Source: Acinetobacter defluvii (GTDB lineage Bacteria > Pseudomonadota > Gammaproteobacteria > Pseudomonadales > Moraxellaceae). From it: a stretch of 64,000 nt of DNA. Positions 7,940 to 17,619 of this stretch are shown here, one piece after another; within the stretch, counting starts at the first letter, position 1, and every line of letters begins with the position of its first letter. The position numbers and the translations under genes are program-made. The stretch spans positions 1,612,001-1,676,000 of the forward strand of contig NZ_CP029397.2 of the NCBI RefSeq assembly GCF_001704615.3. Reading direction: 5' to 3'. The notes below the pieces were generated by a model that was not told where the DNA came from, ran no database searches, and worked only from the letters and a program-made list of their open reading frames with translations.

Positions 7940-8809
7940 ATGAACAAATTGTTTGGTGTTTTACTCAGTGCATCAGTACTTTCTCTTGCAGCTTGTGGTA
8001 AACAAGAAGCACCTAAAACTGAAACGACATCTGGTGATGCAAAAGAACAGACTGTTGTTATGGCATCAACGGGTTCAGATGCAGACATCTGGCGCTATAT
8101 CGCAACTTTACCAGAAACCAAACAAGCAGGGATTAAGCTCGAAGTTAAAAACTTTACTGACTATGTGTCGATGAACACTGCTGTTGCGAATAAAGAAATT
8201 GACATTAATGCATTCCAATCTTATGCATATCTAGTTGCATTTAACGATTCAAACAAAGATAAAATCGCACCTATTTCAACTACATATTTGGAGCCAATGG
8301 GCATTTACTCAAGCAAAGTGAAAAAAGTTGAAGAGTTTGCACAAGGCGCAACAATTGCGATTCCAAATGATGGTGCAAATGAGTCACGGGCATTATTGTT
8401 GTTACAATCGGCAGGTTTAGTGAAATTAAAAGCGGATTTTGATAATGTCAAAGGCACACCTGCTGACATCATTGAAAATAGCAAAAAAATCGTGATTAAA
8501 CCGATTCAAATGGCAACTGCTGTACGTGCAAAAGATGAAGTAGATGCCATTGTTTTAGGAAACACTTTGGCAATGGAAGGTGGTTTGAATGTATTAAAAG
8601 ATTCAATTTACTATGAACCAATCGACCAAAGCACTAAAATGAACGTGAATGTTCTTGCAGTTGCTGAATCACGTAAAGATGATCCAGTCTTGAAAAAAGT
8701 CGGTGAACTTTACCATGTTGCTGCGGTAGGTAAATATGTGCAAGAGCATTTTGGTGGCACTAAAGTAGATGTAAACAAACCTGTTAGCTATTTGACAGAA
8801 AACAAATAA
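7940..8809 (+). CDS. metQ: MetQ, methionine-binding lipoprotein of an ABC importer
   Basis: This 289-residue NlpA-family protein has a signal peptide and the lipobox LAAC (Cys19). The mature part opens with a beta strand and the stretch GSDADIWRYIA, then FTDYVSMNTAVANKEIDINAFQ, which is typical of D/L-methionine binding proteins. AGGA lies eight bases before the ATG. It is followed by a strong terminator and then metN and metI, so the binding protein gene leads and can be expressed above the membrane components. Substrate is inferred from family and neighbours. Confidence 0.92.
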   Translation: MNKLFGVLLSASVLSLAACGKQEAPKTETTSGDAKEQTVVMASTGSDADIWRYIATLPETKQAGIKLEVKNFTDYVSMNTAVANKEIDINAFQSYAYLVAFNDSNKDKIAPISTTYLEPMGIYSSKVKKVEEFAQGATIAIPNDGANESRALLLLQSAGLVKLKADFDNVKGTPADIIENSKKIVIKPIQMATAVRAKDEVDAIVLGNTLAMEGGLNVLKDSIYYEPIDQSTKMNVNVLAVAESRKDDPVLKKVGELYHVAAVGKYVQEHFGGTKVDVNKPVSYLTENK

Positions 8810-8830
8810 CATCTATTCGGATGTCCATGA

Positions 8831-8859
8831 AACAGGCAAAATGATTTTGCCTGTTTTTT
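8831..8859 (+). terminator. Terminator between metQ and metN
   Basis: A twelve-base arm AACAGGCAAAAT pairs with ATTTTGCCTGTT around one base and is followed by a T run. It should end or reduce transcription after metQ. Confidence 0.85.
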
Positions 8860-8883
8860 CATTTTTGTATAGTTTTTGACAAC

Positions 8884-9909
8884 ATGATCGAATTTAAAAA
8901 TATCTCAAAGCATTATGATCTCAAAGGTCAAACCGTGCGCGCCTTGGATGACATTAATTTACAGATTCCAAATGGCAGTATTTTTGGCATTATTGGTTAT
9001 AGTGGTGCAGGAAAAAGTACCCTTATCCGCATGATCAATCTCTTGGAACGTCCAACCCAAGGGCAAGTGATCATTAATGACCAAGATTTCACTGCATTAG
9101 ATGCACGCACATTACGTCAAGAACGTGCAAATATTGGTATGATTTTTCAGCATTTTAATTTACTTGAAACGAAAAGCGTTGCTGCAAATATTGAAATGCC
9201 AATGAAGCTATTAGGTTATTCTAAGGCTGAACGTGAAAAACGTTTAAATGAATTGCTTGAGTTTATTGACCTCAAACATAAAAAGGATGCTTTTCCTGAT
9301 GAATTGTCAGGGGGACAAAAACAACGTGTAGGCATCGCACGTGCCTTAGCCAATCATCCCAAAATTTTACTTTGTGATGAAGCGACTTCTGCACTTGATC
9401 CACAAACCACCAAATCCGTACTTGCTTTATTGAAAAAAATCAATAAAGAACAAGGTATTACTATTGTGATGGTGACGCATGAAATGGATGTAATTGAGTC
9501 GATCTGTGACTATGTTGCTGTGATGGAGTTTGGTAAAGTCATTGAAACAGGTTCAACGCTAGATATTTTCAGCCGTCCTAAGCAAGCCACGACACGTAAT
9601 TTCATTCAAACTGTTTTACAGCAGCAATTGCCTGTGAATATCTTGAATAATCTCGAAAATAAAAATCATAACAGTATTTATAACCTACAATTTTTAGGTA
9701 CTTCTGCACAAGAAACAGTGATTCAAAAATTGATTCAGCAGTTTGATATTCGTTTAAATATTGTATTTGCCAATATGACCGAAATTAATGGTGCGGTGAT
9801 TGGACAAATGTTCGTGCAGTTGCTTGGTGATCCGATTGTGATCCAACAAGCAGTACAATTTCTTGCTTTACAAGGTGTTAAAGTATCGCAGTCAGGAGTT
9901 GCAGAATGA
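8884..9909 (+). CDS. metN: MetN, methionine ABC importer ATPase
   Basis: This 341-residue ABC ATPase has a Walker A loop GYSGAGKST (38-46), the signature LSGGQKQRVGIARAL, the Walker B segment ILLCDEATSALD and the switch His in VTHEMD. After residue 260 it carries the C-terminal NIL/ACT-like domain that lets methionine inhibit transport from inside. It starts 24 bases after the metQ terminator hairpin, so any promoter of its own must be short or overlap it. Its stop overlaps the metI start by four bases. Confidence 0.94.
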   Translation: MIEFKNISKHYDLKGQTVRALDDINLQIPNGSIFGIIGYSGAGKSTLIRMINLLERPTQGQVIINDQDFTALDARTLRQERANIGMIFQHFNLLETKSVAANIEMPMKLLGYSKAEREKRLNELLEFIDLKHKKDAFPDELSGGQKQRVGIARALANHPKILLCDEATSALDPQTTKSVLALLKKINKEQGITIVMVTHEMDVIESICDYVAVMEFGKVIETGSTLDIFSRPKQATTRNFIQTVLQQQLPVNILNNLENKNHNSIYNLQFLGTSAQETVIQKLIQQFDIRLNIVFANMTEINGAVIGQMFVQLLGDPIVIQQAVQFLALQGVKVSQSGVAE

Positions 9910-10607
9910 GAGATTTGATCGTTCATTGGCTCACTGAGGTCACTGCACCATATTGGCAAAGTTCATTGTCCATCGACCAATTTGTCACTGCCATGCAAGA
10001 AACCATGCATATGGTATTTTTTGCGATGTTATTTGGCGGTATTTGGGGCTTTATTCAGGCTATTATTTTATTGGTGACGCGTCCAAATGGAATTTTGCAA
10101 AATAAAGTGATTTATCACGTGCTAAATCCAATTGTAAATGCCTTACGTTCCCTGCCTTTTATCATTTTGTTGATTGCGGTTATTCCCCTCACTAAGCTGA
10201 TTGTAGGAACATCTATCGGCACTTGGGCTGCTATCGTACCATTGACGATTTACGTAGGTCCTTATATTGGGCGTTTGGTTGAAACTTCACTTTTAGAGGT
10301 GAATGAAGGTATTATTGAGTCAGCTCAGGCGATGGGTGCATCACCGTGGCAAATTATTTTTAAATTCATCATTCCTGAAGCACGTAGCTCATTGATTTTA
10401 AATTTAACCACTGCCACGATTAGCTTAATTGGTGCTACAGCGATGGCTGGTGCAGTTGGTGCAGGTGGTATTGGTGACTTAGCGATTTCTTATGGTTATC
10501 AACGCTTTGATACCAGCGTAGTGATTCTAACCGTGATCGTCTTATTGATCTTAGTACAACTGGTACAAAGCTTAGGGGATTGGTTATCTAAGTTAAGATC
10601 GTCTTGA
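9906..10607 (+). CDS. metI: MetI, methionine ABC importer permease
   Basis: This 233-residue membrane protein has about five transmembrane helices. The coupling-helix motif ESAQAMGASPWQIIFKFIIPEA matches the EAA loop that contacts MetN. Known: two MetI subunits form the methionine channel in the inner membrane. The ATGA overlap with metN implies coupled translation. A terminator follows. Confidence 0.93.
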   Translation: MRDLIVHWLTEVTAPYWQSSLSIDQFVTAMQETMHMVFFAMLFGGIWGFIQAIILLVTRPNGILQNKVIYHVLNPIVNALRSLPFIILLIAVIPLTKLIVGTSIGTWAAIVPLTIYVGPYIGRLVETSLLEVNEGIIESAQAMGASPWQIIFKFIIPEARSSLILNLTTATISLIGATAMAGAVGAGGIGDLAISYGYQRFDTSVVILTVIVLLILVQLVQSLGDWLSKLRSS

Positions 10608-10627
10608 TTATCTACAATAAAAAGATT

Positions 10628-10655
10628 AAAACCAGTGCTGTGTTTACTGGTTTTT
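10628..10655 (+). terminator. Terminator after metI
   Basis: AAACCAGT pairs with ACTGGTTT and a T run follows directly, placed about 20 bases beyond the metI stop. Confidence 0.75.
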
Positions 10656-10705
10656 ATTCAAATTTTGAATACTGATATTCACTAGCCCTGAATTATTTTG
10701 ACCAT

Positions 10706-10740
10706 AAAAAAACCTGCATCGATTGGGTTAGATGCAGGTA
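10706..10740 (-). terminator. Probable terminator of the copA-cueR unit
   Basis: ACCTGCATC and GATGCAGGT form a nine-base stem with a ten-base loop. The plus-strand A run before it gives a U tract on the minus-strand transcript. It lies about 160 bases after cueR. Confidence 0.6.
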
Positions 10741-10903
10741 TAAACTTTAAAATCACATAGTATTATAATATCATTAACATAATGAGTTTAAAACACATGG
10801 TGAGAAATAATTGCAAAATAAATCAAATTAGTTTGGATTACTTTGCATTATCCATCAATTTTAGGAAAGTGAGATATGTTATTAAAGGCAAAAAACAATA
10901 AAC

Positions 10904-11308
10904 TTAACTCTCTTCCACAACACCCAACTCAATATTTTTTAAAATCGCACAATCAGCTTGTTCATTTCCAAAGCAATGATTGGCTGAATGTTGCAATAAA
11001 TTTACCATTGCTTGTAATTGTGCAATTTTATCATTCAAGACTTGAATGTGCTGTAAGGTCAGTTGTTTGACTTCGGCACTTTGCCGTTCGGTGTTTTTCC
11101 ACAAAGACAACAACTCTTTCATCTGCTCAGAAGAAAAACCCAAATCACGAGCATGTCGAATAAAATTTAGAGTTTTTAAATCTTGATCTGAATAAACCCG
11201 ATAGCCTGAACTCGCACGTTTTGCCGCATCTAATAAGCCAATTTTCTCATAATAACGAATCATTTTACTAGAAATGCCAGACTGCTTAGACACTTGACCG
11301 ATATTCAT
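10904..11308 (-). CDS. cueR: CueR, copper-responsive MerR activator
   Basis: This 134-residue regulator starts MNIGQVSKQSGISS, with AGGAG well placed before the ATG at 11308; the frame extends to 11332 without a better start. The metal loop HCFGNEQADC places C112 and C120 exactly where E. coli CueR has them, and residue 77 is Ser, the mark of sensors for monovalent Cu, Ag or Au. It lies 64 bases downstream of copA on the same strand. The copA promoter has the matching 19-base spacer. Regulation of copA by this protein is inferred from site and context. Confidence 0.92.
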   Translation of the reverse strand: MNIGQVSKQSGISSKMIRYYEKIGLLDAAKRASSGYRVYSDQDLKTLNFIRHARDLGFSSEQMKELLSLWKNTERQSAEVKQLTLQHIQVLNDKIAQLQAMVNLLQHSANHCFGNEQADCAILKNIELGVVEES

Positions 11309-11372
11309 CTTCAGCTCCTGATAAATTCCCAAGGTTTAAATCAAACGACTTAAACCCTGAAAATACGACTTT

Positions 11373-13850
11373 TTATGCATCAAATTTGAGTGCATGAAAA
11401 TATTTTAAACGTAAAGCATTACCCAAAACAAATACTGAAGACAACGCCATCGCCCCTGCTGCAAAGATCGGTGACAGCAAAATACCAAAGCTTGGATATA
11501 AAATCCCTGCCGCAATCGGAATCAACGCAATATTGTAAATAAATGCCCAAAATAGATTTTGGTGAATATTGCGAATTGTGGCTTTACTCAGCGCAATAGC
11601 ATTCGGTATGCCTTGCATACTCCCTGACATCAAGACCACTTCAGCAGCTTCCATCGCAACATCAGTTCCTGTACCAATCGCAATACCAACATCTGCTTGT
11701 GCCAAGGCAGGCGCATCATTGATGCCATCCCCAACAAATGCCACACGACCATATTTTTGCTGTAATTGTTTGACCACATCGACTTTGCCATCAGGTAAAA
11801 CTTCAGCTTCGACTTGGTCAATTTTTAACTTTTTGGCAATGGCTTGTGCAGTATGGCGATTATCACCTGTGATCATTGCCACTTTTAAACCAAGTTGGTG
11901 TAAAGCCTCAATCGCAGCATAAGTGGACTCTTTAATGGGATCAGCAACAGCAACAATAGCTGCAAGCTTTTGCCCAATCGCCACATAAATCGGGGTTTTT
12001 CCTTCATTTCCTAATCGTGCGGCTTCGGCTTCAAATGCACTGACATTTACACCAATCTCGTACATATATCGGTCAGCTCCGATTTGTACCGCTTGCCCTT
12101 CAACTTCAGCTTGAATCCCTGAACCCGTCACGGAGTCAAAAGCAGTCACAGGCAAGAAACTGATATTTTCTTGTTGCGCTGCTTCTACAATCGCCAATGC
12201 AATCGGATGTTCAGATTTGGCTTCAACCGATGCAACAATCTGCAAAACGTGCTCACGTTGAAAACCGTCTAAGACCTGAAAATCAGTTAATGTCGGTTTT
12301 CCTTCAGTTAATGTGCCTGTTTTATCAACGGCAACCACTTGTACATCTTGCAAAAGTTGTAATGCTTCACCTTTACGAAACAAGATGCCCATTTCTGCAC
12401 CACGACCTGTACCGACCATGATAGAGGTTGGTGTGGCTAAGCCCATTGCACACGGACAAGCGATAATCAATACCGCAACAGCATTTACCAAACCAAAAGT
12501 CAACGCAGGATCTGGACCAAAAAACAACCAAACCAAGAAAGTGAGAAGTGCTAAGCCCATTACCACAGGAACAAACCACATGGTGACTTTATCCACCACA
12601 GCCTGAATCGGTAATTTTGAACCTTGTGCTTGCTCAACCATGCGAATAATTTGTGCCAAAACAGATGATTCACCTATTGCAGTCGCACGAATATTCAAAG
12701 TGCCATTTTGGTTGATTGTGCCACCGACAACTGATTGACCTATCACTTTTTCAACAGGAATCGGCTCGCCTGTAATCATAGATTCATCAATATAACTATG
12801 TCCTTCGACCACTTCACCATCCACAGGCACACGTTCACCTGGACGAATTTCAACAATGCTATCACTGGTTACATTGGAAATTGGGACTTCCAAAATCTGT
12901 CCATTTTGATGAATACGTGCCGTTTTAGGCTGCATACCGATAAGATGTTGTATCGCCTCAGAAGTACGTCCTTTGGCTTTGGCTTCGAAATAACGTCCTA
13001 ACAAAATTAAACTAACAATCACGGCAGCCGCTTCATAATAGACATTGACTGTACCTTTGGGTAACACATGCGGTAAAAAGGTTGCCACTAATGAAAAGCT
13101 ATAGGCTGCAAACGTTCCAACCGCCACCAACGAGTTCATATCAGGTGCAAAGCGTAGTAGTGCAGGAATACCTTTTTGATAAAATCTGCGCCCTGGGAAG
13201 ATCAACACTAAGGTTGTCAGTACAAATTGAATTAACCAGCTTTGTTGTTGTCCAATATTGTGCATGACCCACATATGAAATGCGGGAATCATGTGCGAAC
13301 CCATTTCCAATATAAAAACAGGCAAAGCCAAAACCAGAGAAATGATTAAATCTCGTTTTAACTCTTGTAATTCATTGGCTTTTTTATCTTGTTGTTCCGT
13401 TTTATTGTCTGAAACAATTTTGGCATCGTAGCCTGCTTTTTTTACAGCTTGAATCAAGCTTTCACTGCTCACACTCGCATCTGCTTGAATCCATGCTTGT
13501 TCAGTGGCTAAGTTCACGTTGGCTTGTTGTACACCTTCGACTTTTTTAAGTGCTTTTTCCACACGTGCTACACAAGATGCACAGGTCATCCCTTCAATTG
13601 CCAGCTCAATAGCAGGAGCTACTACCACATCATAACCAGCCCGCTCTACAGCTTTAATTAACTGAAGACGATCCAAAGGCTGAGCTGAGCTGATAACTGC
13701 TTTTTCAGTCGCAAGATTGACATTTGCATGATCCACGCCTTCAACTTTTTTAAGCGCTTTCTCAACACGTCCTACACATGAGGCACAGGTCATTCCCTCA
13801 ATGATCAAAGTTTCTTGGTATGTTACTGCATTTTTTTGTTGTGAGCTCAT
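11373..13850 (-). CDS. copA: CopA, copper-exporting P1B-type ATPase
   Basis: This 825-residue P-type ATPase has two N-terminal heavy-metal domains, each with GMTCASC (C22/C25 and C90/C93), whose near-identical KALKKVEGV helices indicate internal duplication. Membrane helices follow, with the CPC metal site in [13 protein letters not shown], the phosphorylation motif [15 protein letters not shown] and the hinge [10 protein letters not shown]. Known: it pumps Cu(I) from cytosol to periplasm. A GGGAGG ribosome-binding site precedes the ATG. Length is normal for a two-HMA CopA. Confidence 0.95.
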   Translation of the reverse strand: MSSQQKNAVTYQETLIIEGMTCASCVGRVEKALKKVEGVDHANVNLATEKAVISSAQPLDRLQLIKAVERAGYDVVVAPAIELAIEGMTCASCVARVEKALKKVEGVQQANVNLATEQAWIQADASVSSESLIQAVKKAGYDAKIVSDNKTEQQDKKANELQELKRDLIISLVLALPVFILEMGSHMIPAFHMWVMHNIGQQQSWLIQFVLTTLVLIFPGRRFYQKGIPALLRFAPDMNSLVAVGTFAAYSFSLVATFLPHVLPKGTVNVYYEAAAVIVSLILLGRYFEAKAKGRTSEAIQHLIGMQPKTARIHQNGQILEVPISNVTSDSIVEIRPGERVPVDGEVVEGHSYIDESMITGEPIPVEKVIGQSVVGGTINQNGTLNIRATAIGESSVLAQIIRMVEQAQGSKLPIQAVVDKVTMWFVPVVMGLALLTFLVWLFFGPDPALTFGLVNAVAVLIIACPCAMGLATPTSIMVGTGRGAEMGILFRKGEALQLLQDVQVVAVDKTGTLTEGKPTLTDFQVLDGFQREHVLQIVASVEAKSEHPIALAIVEAAQQENISFLPVTAFDSVTGSGIQAEVEGQAVQIGADRYMYEIGVNVSAFEAEAARLGNEGKTPIYVAIGQKLAAIVAVADPIKESTYAAIEALHQLGLKVAMITGDNRHTAQAIAKKLKIDQVEAEVLPDGKVDVVKQLQQKYGRVAFVGDGINDAPALAQADVGIAIGTGTDVAMEAAEVVLMSGSMQGIPNAIALSKATIRNIHQNLFWAFIYNIALIPIAAGILYPSFGILLSPIFAAGAMALSSVFVLGNALRLKYFHALKFDA

Positions 13851-13879
13851 ATTGACCTCCCATTTAAGATTCTGTCTTA

Positions 13880-13910
13880 AGCATACAGATTGACATCATG
13901 GTAAGGTCAA
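13880..13910 (-). promoter_or_regulatory. CueR-type promoter of copA
   Basis: On the minus strand TTGACC (13905-13910) and TATGCT (13880-13885) are separated by 19 bases, with GACCTTACC and a weaker opposite arm forming the operator. This is the arrangement of MerR-family activated promoters. Confidence 0.8.
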
Positions 13911-13995
13911 GTGATTTTTTAAGATAAATTTAAATTCTCAATCATGCATCATTTATCACTATAAATAATGCACTTACATACTATCCTCGTTTAAT

Positions 13996-14589
13996 TTAAA
14001 TATTCTGTAAGCTATTTTCAACAAAGTGCAGATGATCCACGCCCCAAAACATTTCATCTTTAACAAACCAGGTCGGTGCACCAAAAACACCACGACTAAC
14101 GGCTTCTTCTGTTAAAAATTTCAACTCATTTTTAACTTTTTCATCACTCAGCCAAGCTTCCACTTGGTCTTTATCCAAGCCAACACTTTCAGCAACTTGA
14201 AGCAATTCAGTTAACGCATTTAAATCTTTAGGATCATGAAACATCGCATCAAAAACACCTGTGAGAACTTTTAAAAACTGTTCAGGCTGAAAAAGTTGAG
14301 TAGCGGTAATTAAACGCATTGCATTTAAAGTATTGATCGGGAAGTTAGGGTTCATTTTTACAGGAATATTCCACAATTTTGCCCAACGTTTCAAATCGGT
14401 CATAGAGTATTGAGCTTTTGCAGGGACAGCCATCGGACTATTATTTCCAGTCGCTTTAAAAACAGCACCTAACAAAATCGGTTTCCATATAATTTCTGCT
14501 TGATATTTTTCAGCAATTTTTTGAATTTGATGAAATCCCACATAACTATATGGACTACCAACATCAAAATAAAACTCAATAATATTCAT
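13996..14589 (-). CDS. DsbA-family/GST-kappa-like isomerase (2-hydroxychromene-2-carboxylate isomerase type)
   Basis: This 197-residue thioredoxin-fold protein begins with the family opening FYFDVGSPYSYVG, where the Ser replaces the redox Cys pair, followed by WKPILLGAVFKATGN. The late motif GVFGAPTWFV with cis-Pro is also typical. Known relatives isomerise 2-hydroxychromene-2-carboxylate with glutathione in naphthalene degradation, but many homologues have no assigned substrate. AAGGA precedes the start. It lies downstream of an SDR on the same strand with 83 bases between, so the two may form a small unit controlled by the divergent TetR. Confidence 0.8.
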   Translation of the reverse strand: MNIIEFYFDVGSPYSYVGFHQIQKIAEKYQAEIIWKPILLGAVFKATGNNSPMAVPAKAQYSMTDLKRWAKLWNIPVKMNPNFPINTLNAMRLITATQLFQPEQFLKVLTGVFDAMFHDPKDLNALTELLQVAESVGLDKDQVEAWLSDEKVKNELKFLTEEAVSRGVFGAPTWFVKDEMFWGVDHLHFVENSLQNI

Positions 14590-14672
14590 GTCCGATTCCT
14601 TTTTTGTTTAACTTACTTTTTGTTGGTTGCAAACTTATTTAAATTAATGGCTTAAATCATAAGCAATATTAA

Positions 14673-15425
14673 TCACCATTTCTCCATCCAAGGGCGCAAA
14701 TCCAATTCATGCGTCCAAGCATCTCTTGGTTGCTGTGCCACATGCCAATAATTTTCAGCAATATGGTCAGGGTTTAAAATACCATCTTGCTCTTTTTCTG
14801 CATAAAGTTCTGGAAAATTAGTTTGAATAAATTCTGTATCAATTGCACCATCTACAACGATATGTGCTACATGAATATTTTGTGGTGCTAACTCACGTGC
14901 CATGCTTTGTGCCAATGCACGCAAAGCATGCTTTGCTCCTGCAAATGCAGCAAAATAGGCAGAACCACGCATTCCTGCTGTTGCGCCTGTAAAAATAATC
15001 GTTCCTTGTTGGCGAGTAACCATACGTTTTGCAACTTCCCTACCCACTAAGAATGCCGCAAAACACGCCATTTCCCAAATCTTAAAATATTTACGTGCAG
15101 TTTCATCTAAAATACTACAGGGTACATTTGCACCAATATTAAAAATGAGCACATCAATTGCACCGATATTATTTTCGATATGTTCAATCAACTCAATGAC
15201 GTGTTGTTCTTTACGTGCATCAGAAGAAAAACCATAAGCTTCACCTCCTTGTTGTTGAATTTCTTCAATTAAAGGCTGTAATTTATCGGCATTACGGCGT
15301 GTCATACAAGTGATATATCCGCCTTGAGCAAAGCGTTTGGCAATTGCTCCACCTGTTGCCTCCCCCGCACCAATGACCAATGCGACTTTCTTTTGTGTCT
15401 GAGTTTTATGCACTATTTCACCCAT
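14673..15425 (-). CDS. Short-chain dehydrogenase/reductase
   Basis: This 250-residue Rossmann protein carries GAGEATGGAIAKRFA near residues 19-33 as the cofactor loop (a variant of TGxxxGxG), then NIGANVP and TGATAGMRGSAYFAAFAGAKHA. In the last stretch the catalytic Tyr is followed by FAAFAGAK, so the spacing from Tyr to Lys departs from YxxxK: YFAAFAGAK may use Phe in place of the usual Tyr. The substrate is unknown. AAGGAAG precedes the start. It is divergent from a TetR-type regulator across a palindromic region. Confidence 0.8.
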   Translation of the reverse strand: MGEIVHKTQTQKKVALVIGAGEATGGAIAKRFAQGGYITCMTRRNADKLQPLIEEIQQQGGEAYGFSSDARKEQHVIELIEHIENNIGAIDVLIFNIGANVPCSILDETARKYFKIWEMACFAAFLVGREVAKRMVTRQQGTIIFTGATAGMRGSAYFAAFAGAKHALRALAQSMARELAPQNIHVAHIVVDGAIDTEFIQTNFPELYAEKEQDGILNPDHIAENYWHVAQQPRDAWTHELDLRPWMEKW

Positions 15426-15451
15426 TTATTCTTCCTTTTTCGCATTTCATA

Positions 15452-15482
15452 CGATAACGATCGTTACTATAACGATCACTAT
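15452..15482. promoter_or_regulatory. Palindromic operator between SDR and TetR genes
   Basis: TAACGATCGTTA (15455-15466) is a perfect 12-base palindrome, and ATAACGATC recurs at 15469-15477. This is a convincing site for the divergent TetR-type repressor. Confidence 0.7.
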
Positions 15483-15527
15483 GTTATAGTTTTTAAACAG
15501 CGTCAAGAAAAATATAGGAGATTTCGT

Positions 15528-16109
15528 ATGCGCTATAAAGCAGATTATAAACAACAAAAAAGACAAGAATTGCTCGCAATCTCTGGACAGGTTGCAAAGA
15601 AACATGGCTTTCAAACCACAGGTGTAGACAGCTTTATGAAGGCTGCTGGTGTGACCAGTGGTGCTTTTTATTCGCATTTTTCTTCTAAAAATGAACTCTT
15701 TAAAGCATTGCTAGAAAATGAATTACAACGTAGTGTACACTTATGGCAAAAAAATCCACATGATGAACTTGCAGCGTGGGTTGATTTTGAGCTTGAGCGT
15801 TATTTATCGGAACAACACTTAAATCATCCTGATCAAGGTTGTATTTTACCTACTCTTGCCACTGAAGTTGCCCGTGCTGACAATGAAATCAAACTTGCTT
15901 ATCAACAAGAACTCATACGAGGCTATCAGCTTTTTGAACAACATTTAGGTGATGCACAGTTGGCTTGGGGTTTTATGACGCAATTAGTAGGGGCAATTTT
16001 ATTAGCAAGAAGCATGTTGGATGATAACATCCGAAGATCTATTTTAGAATCAAGTAAATACTTTATTCATACCGCACTAAAACAACATCAACCTCAAAAT
16101 GAGTTTTAA
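15528..16109 (+). CDS. TetR-family transcriptional repressor
   Basis: This 193-residue regulator starts MRYKADYKQQKRQELL with AGGAG seven bases before the ATG; the open frame reaches back to 15324 but that part overlaps the SDR gene and the operator. The helix-turn-helix is GVDSFMKAAGVTSGAFYSHFSSKNEL near residues 26-51, in which GAFYSHF is the recognition helix. The C-terminal half is a helical ligand domain containing HPDQGCILPTLATEVAR. It probably represses itself and the divergent SDR gene. The effector is unknown. Confidence 0.88.
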   Translation: MRYKADYKQQKRQELLAISGQVAKKHGFQTTGVDSFMKAAGVTSGAFYSHFSSKNELFKALLENELQRSVHLWQKNPHDELAAWVDFELERYLSEQHLNHPDQGCILPTLATEVARADNEIKLAYQQELIRGYQLFEQHLGDAQLAWGFMTQLVGAILLARSMLDDNIRRSILESSKYFIHTALKQHQPQNEF

Positions 16110-16259
16110 ACTCAAAGTCCAACCACATGAAATATATTTCTAAATATCGATTAAATTGGTGTGTTTTTTGTGTTTTATCTATCCATTTCCCTGTAATAGC
16201 TTTTATTTTTTCCTACACTTTTGCTACAGTATTTTTAAATTTCTCTATGATAACAACGC

Positions 16260-16985
16260 ATGACAAATAGCAACTTTCCGAAAACCATTTATGCAATTCA
16301 ACATTTAGCATTTGAAGACTTAGGCAGCCTTGAAGATATTTTTTATCAACTCGGTTATCGTGTACGTTATTTTGAAGCAGGCGTTGATGATCTAAAAAAA
16401 GCCTTTGCACATGAGGGTTTACTGATCATTTTAGGTGGTCCTATTGGCGTTTATGAAACCGAGGATTATCCTTTTTTAAAAGATGAAATTGCGTATTTAA
16501 AACAACGGCTTCAACAAAAACGTCCAACAGTTGGAATTTGTTTAGGTGCCCAATTGATGGCGCATGCTTTGGGTGCAAAAGTTTATGCAGGACCTCAAAA
16601 AGAAATCGGCTGGTCTAAATTAGACATAAAGAGTTTAGCTGACAACCCGCTGCTTGCTTTAGAAAATACTGAAGTTTTACATTGGCATGGCGATACCTTT
16701 GATTTACCAGAAAATGCTGAATTGCTCGCGAGTTCTGAGCTTTATCCTAACCAAGCTTTCCGTATTGGGTCACAGCTTTTAGCTTTACAGTTTCATCTTG
16801 AAGTTGCAGCCGAGAGTTTAGAAAAATGGTTAATTGGACATACGTGTGAGTTACGCAACGCTGGATTCAATATTTCTGCTTTACGTGCGGATAATCAAAA
16901 ATTTGCAGTATCCTTAGAACCGAAAGCACAGGACATTTTTCAGCAATATTTGCAACAATTACAGCAAGATTCAAAGTTACAGTAA
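16260..16985 (+). CDS. Class I glutamine amidotransferase-like protein
   Basis: This 241-residue protein has a complete amidotransferase triad: C94 in VGICLGAQ, H179 and E181 in LQFHLEV. The stretch GGPIGVYETEDYPFL is typical of the stand-alone GuaA-N-like family. Known relatives hydrolyse glutamine or glutamylated compounds, such as gamma-glutamyl catabolic intermediates; the natural substrate here is not evident. There is no synthetase partner next to it. The ribosome-binding site is weak. Confidence 0.85.
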   Translation: MTNSNFPKTIYAIQHLAFEDLGSLEDIFYQLGYRVRYFEAGVDDLKKAFAHEGLLIILGGPIGVYETEDYPFLKDEIAYLKQRLQQKRPTVGICLGAQLMAHALGAKVYAGPQKEIGWSKLDIKSLADNPLLALENTEVLHWHGDTFDLPENAELLASSELYPNQAFRIGSQLLALQFHLEVAAESLEKWLIGHTCELRNAGFNISALRADNQKFAVSLEPKAQDIFQQYLQQLQQDSKLQ

Positions 16986-17169
16986 AATAAGTACGATTGC
17001 GCTTTGAGTCAAAGTTGTCAATTAAACTTCACTTCATAGCCATGTTATAATTGTAACTAACTGATAGTATTTATAGAAAATCAAAATAATAGTGTAATAT
17101 TTTTTAAAAGTTAATACGACACTATTATTTTAAAACTCTCATTTTATATAGATCAATAGTCGTTATAGA

Positions 17170-17538
17170 TTATTTCACCACACTGATTTTTCCATAAACA
17201 TCTCTCAGCATCTCAGCAAGTTCTACACATAATTGTACTTCTAAGCCTATTGCTTGATATTTTTCAAAGTTTTTTAAACAACGAAATAACTGATCTGAAA
17301 TTAATTTTCGTTGTTCTAAAGTGCGTCCTGTCATGATGGCTAAACGTACATGAATATAGGCTTGGTTATTATCACCAAAACCTATCAAAAAATCTTGATT
17401 GGCACGAATACGTGTTTTGATATTAAAAGAATGATCAATCAAACCTGTATCAAACAATGCATGATTCAAATCTAACATGAGCGCTTGATGGTCCAGATTT
17501 TTAATATTATCTGAATATTCAACAATCATTTGCGGCAC
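17170..17538 (-). CDS. 5-carboxymethyl-2-hydroxymuconate isomerase-like tautomerase
   Basis: This 122-residue protein starts with GTG at 17538, AAGGA seven bases upstream, and the first residues are M-PQMIVEYSDN. After Met removal the catalytic Pro1 of the tautomerase superfamily is exposed, followed by the family's IEYS-like strand. The motif RIRANQDFLIGFGDN matches CHMI (HpaF). Known: CHMI acts in homoprotocatechuate degradation, but no other gene of that pathway is in the window, so this copy is orphaned or has another role. Confidence 0.85.
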   Translation of the reverse strand: MPQMIVEYSDNIKNLDHQALMLDLNHALFDTGLIDHSFNIKTRIRANQDFLIGFGDNNQAYIHVRLAIMTGRTLEQRKLISDQLFRCLKNFEKYQAIGLEVQLCVELAEMLRDVYGKISVVK

Positions 17539-17619
17539 AAAAAATTCCTTTTAAAAATCTTATTTGATCAAATTAAAACAATTTAATGTAATATTCAATA
17601 TCTTTTGCAACTTTATAAA

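Larger units (their letters stand above)
10608..10903. other. Intergenic region between metI and cueR
   Basis: Two hairpins occupy this convergent gap, at 10628-10655 and 10706-10740. The remainder, 10741-10903, is AT-rich with no feature I can support. Confidence 0.6.

Noticed and set aside
10876..11070. 64-codon plus-strand frame with a weak ribosome-binding site
   Set aside because: It runs antisense into cueR and has no recognisable content; the cueR frame has full motifs.
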